Both the position numbers and the translations under genes were made by a program. From an uncultured Anaerobutyricum sp. (lineage in GTDB: Bacteria; Bacillota; Clostridia; Lachnospirales; Lachnospiraceae), in the NCBI RefSeq assembly GCF_934307085.1, contig NZ_CAKRCF010000082.1:1-5942 (forward strand): a stretch of 5,942 bases of DNA. Direction: 5' to 3'. Below are positions 5,772 through 5,942 of the stretch, piece by piece. Numbering within the stretch: position 1 is the first letter of the stretch; each line of letters opens with the position of its first letter. The notes below the pieces were generated by a model. It did no database searches, had not been told where the DNA came from, and saw only the letters and a program-made list of their open reading frames with translations.

Positions 5772-5942
5772 TTAAGCTAATTTTTCATATTCAGCAACAA
5801 TAGCATCTAACAGCTTCTCATCTGTAAGCTGAGTAATTTCTTTTGCTGCTTCACGAACACCTTTTTCTTTGATTTTTGCCTGAAGTTCAACGCTCTGTTT
5901 GTCTTCTGGATTATCATAGTGTAAAGCTGCACCAACACCAAC
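5772..5942 (-). CDS. mtlD: Mannitol-1-phosphate 5-dehydrogenase, C-terminal end only
   Basis: Only the last 56 codons are inside the window; the gene continues past the right edge, and about 330 residues of a roughly 385-residue family member are missing. The visible part contains AALHYDNPEDKQSVELQ, then KIKEKGVREAAKEITQL, and ends AEYEKLA. From memory of the family this matches the C-terminus of MtlD, where E. coli has an AALHFRSEDDPQ-like segment followed by an ISGL segment. MtlD oxidises mannitol-1-phosphate to fructose-6-phosphate with NAD after PTS uptake of mannitol. The catalytic and NAD-binding parts are outside the window, so the call rests on the tail alone. A related polyol dehydrogenase of the same family is the main alternative. 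It is co-directional with glmS but 537 bp away. Confidence 0.78.
   Translation of the reverse strand, partial: VGVGAALHYDNPEDKQSVELQAKIKEKGVREAAKEITQLTDEKLLDAIVAEYEKLA

Overview
The window looks like a low-GC Gram-positive chromosome, most likely a clostridial anaerobe of the Lachnospiraceae type. I infer this from AT-rich spacers, strong AAGGAG-type ribosome sites, clostridial-looking protein sequences and A-tract-backed promoters. I cannot name the genus. All genes read leftwards (minus strand).

Layout, right to left in transcription order. The last 56 codons of a probable mannitol-1-phosphate 5-dehydrogenase (mtlD) enter at the right edge and stop at 5772. A 537-bp spacer follows. It holds an AT-rich stretch, a perfect 14-bp inverted repeat (5443-5515) and a good promoter for the complete glmS (3393-5234, glucosamine-6-phosphate synthase). 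A 633-bp spacer separates glmS from thrS. It contains a long palindromic repeat (about 2909-3199), then a promoter and a leader hairpin for the complete thrS (807-2759, threonyl-tRNA synthetase). Left of thrS lies about 800 bp without a convincing gene. It holds a second full palindromic repeat (491-779), a partial third copy (about 320-475), and a strong leftward promoter (66-97) for a gene that begins at or beyond the left edge.

The genes are housekeeping. GlmS makes glucosamine-6-phosphate for cell-wall precursors from fructose-6-phosphate, which is also the product of MtlD. ThrS charges tRNA-Thr. Each appears to have its own promoter, so this is not obviously one operon.

The notable content is between the genes. 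Two roughly 290-bp elements share an 83-bp core (71 of 83 positions identical, no gaps), yet have unrelated outer arms that are self-complementary within each element. In one copy 29 bp of the arms pair perfectly. This looks like an intergenic foldback (MITE-like) or structured-RNA family that I do not recognise. Two usual Firmicute control elements are also missing from where they would be expected: the glmS ribozyme ahead of glmS and a T-box ahead of thrS.
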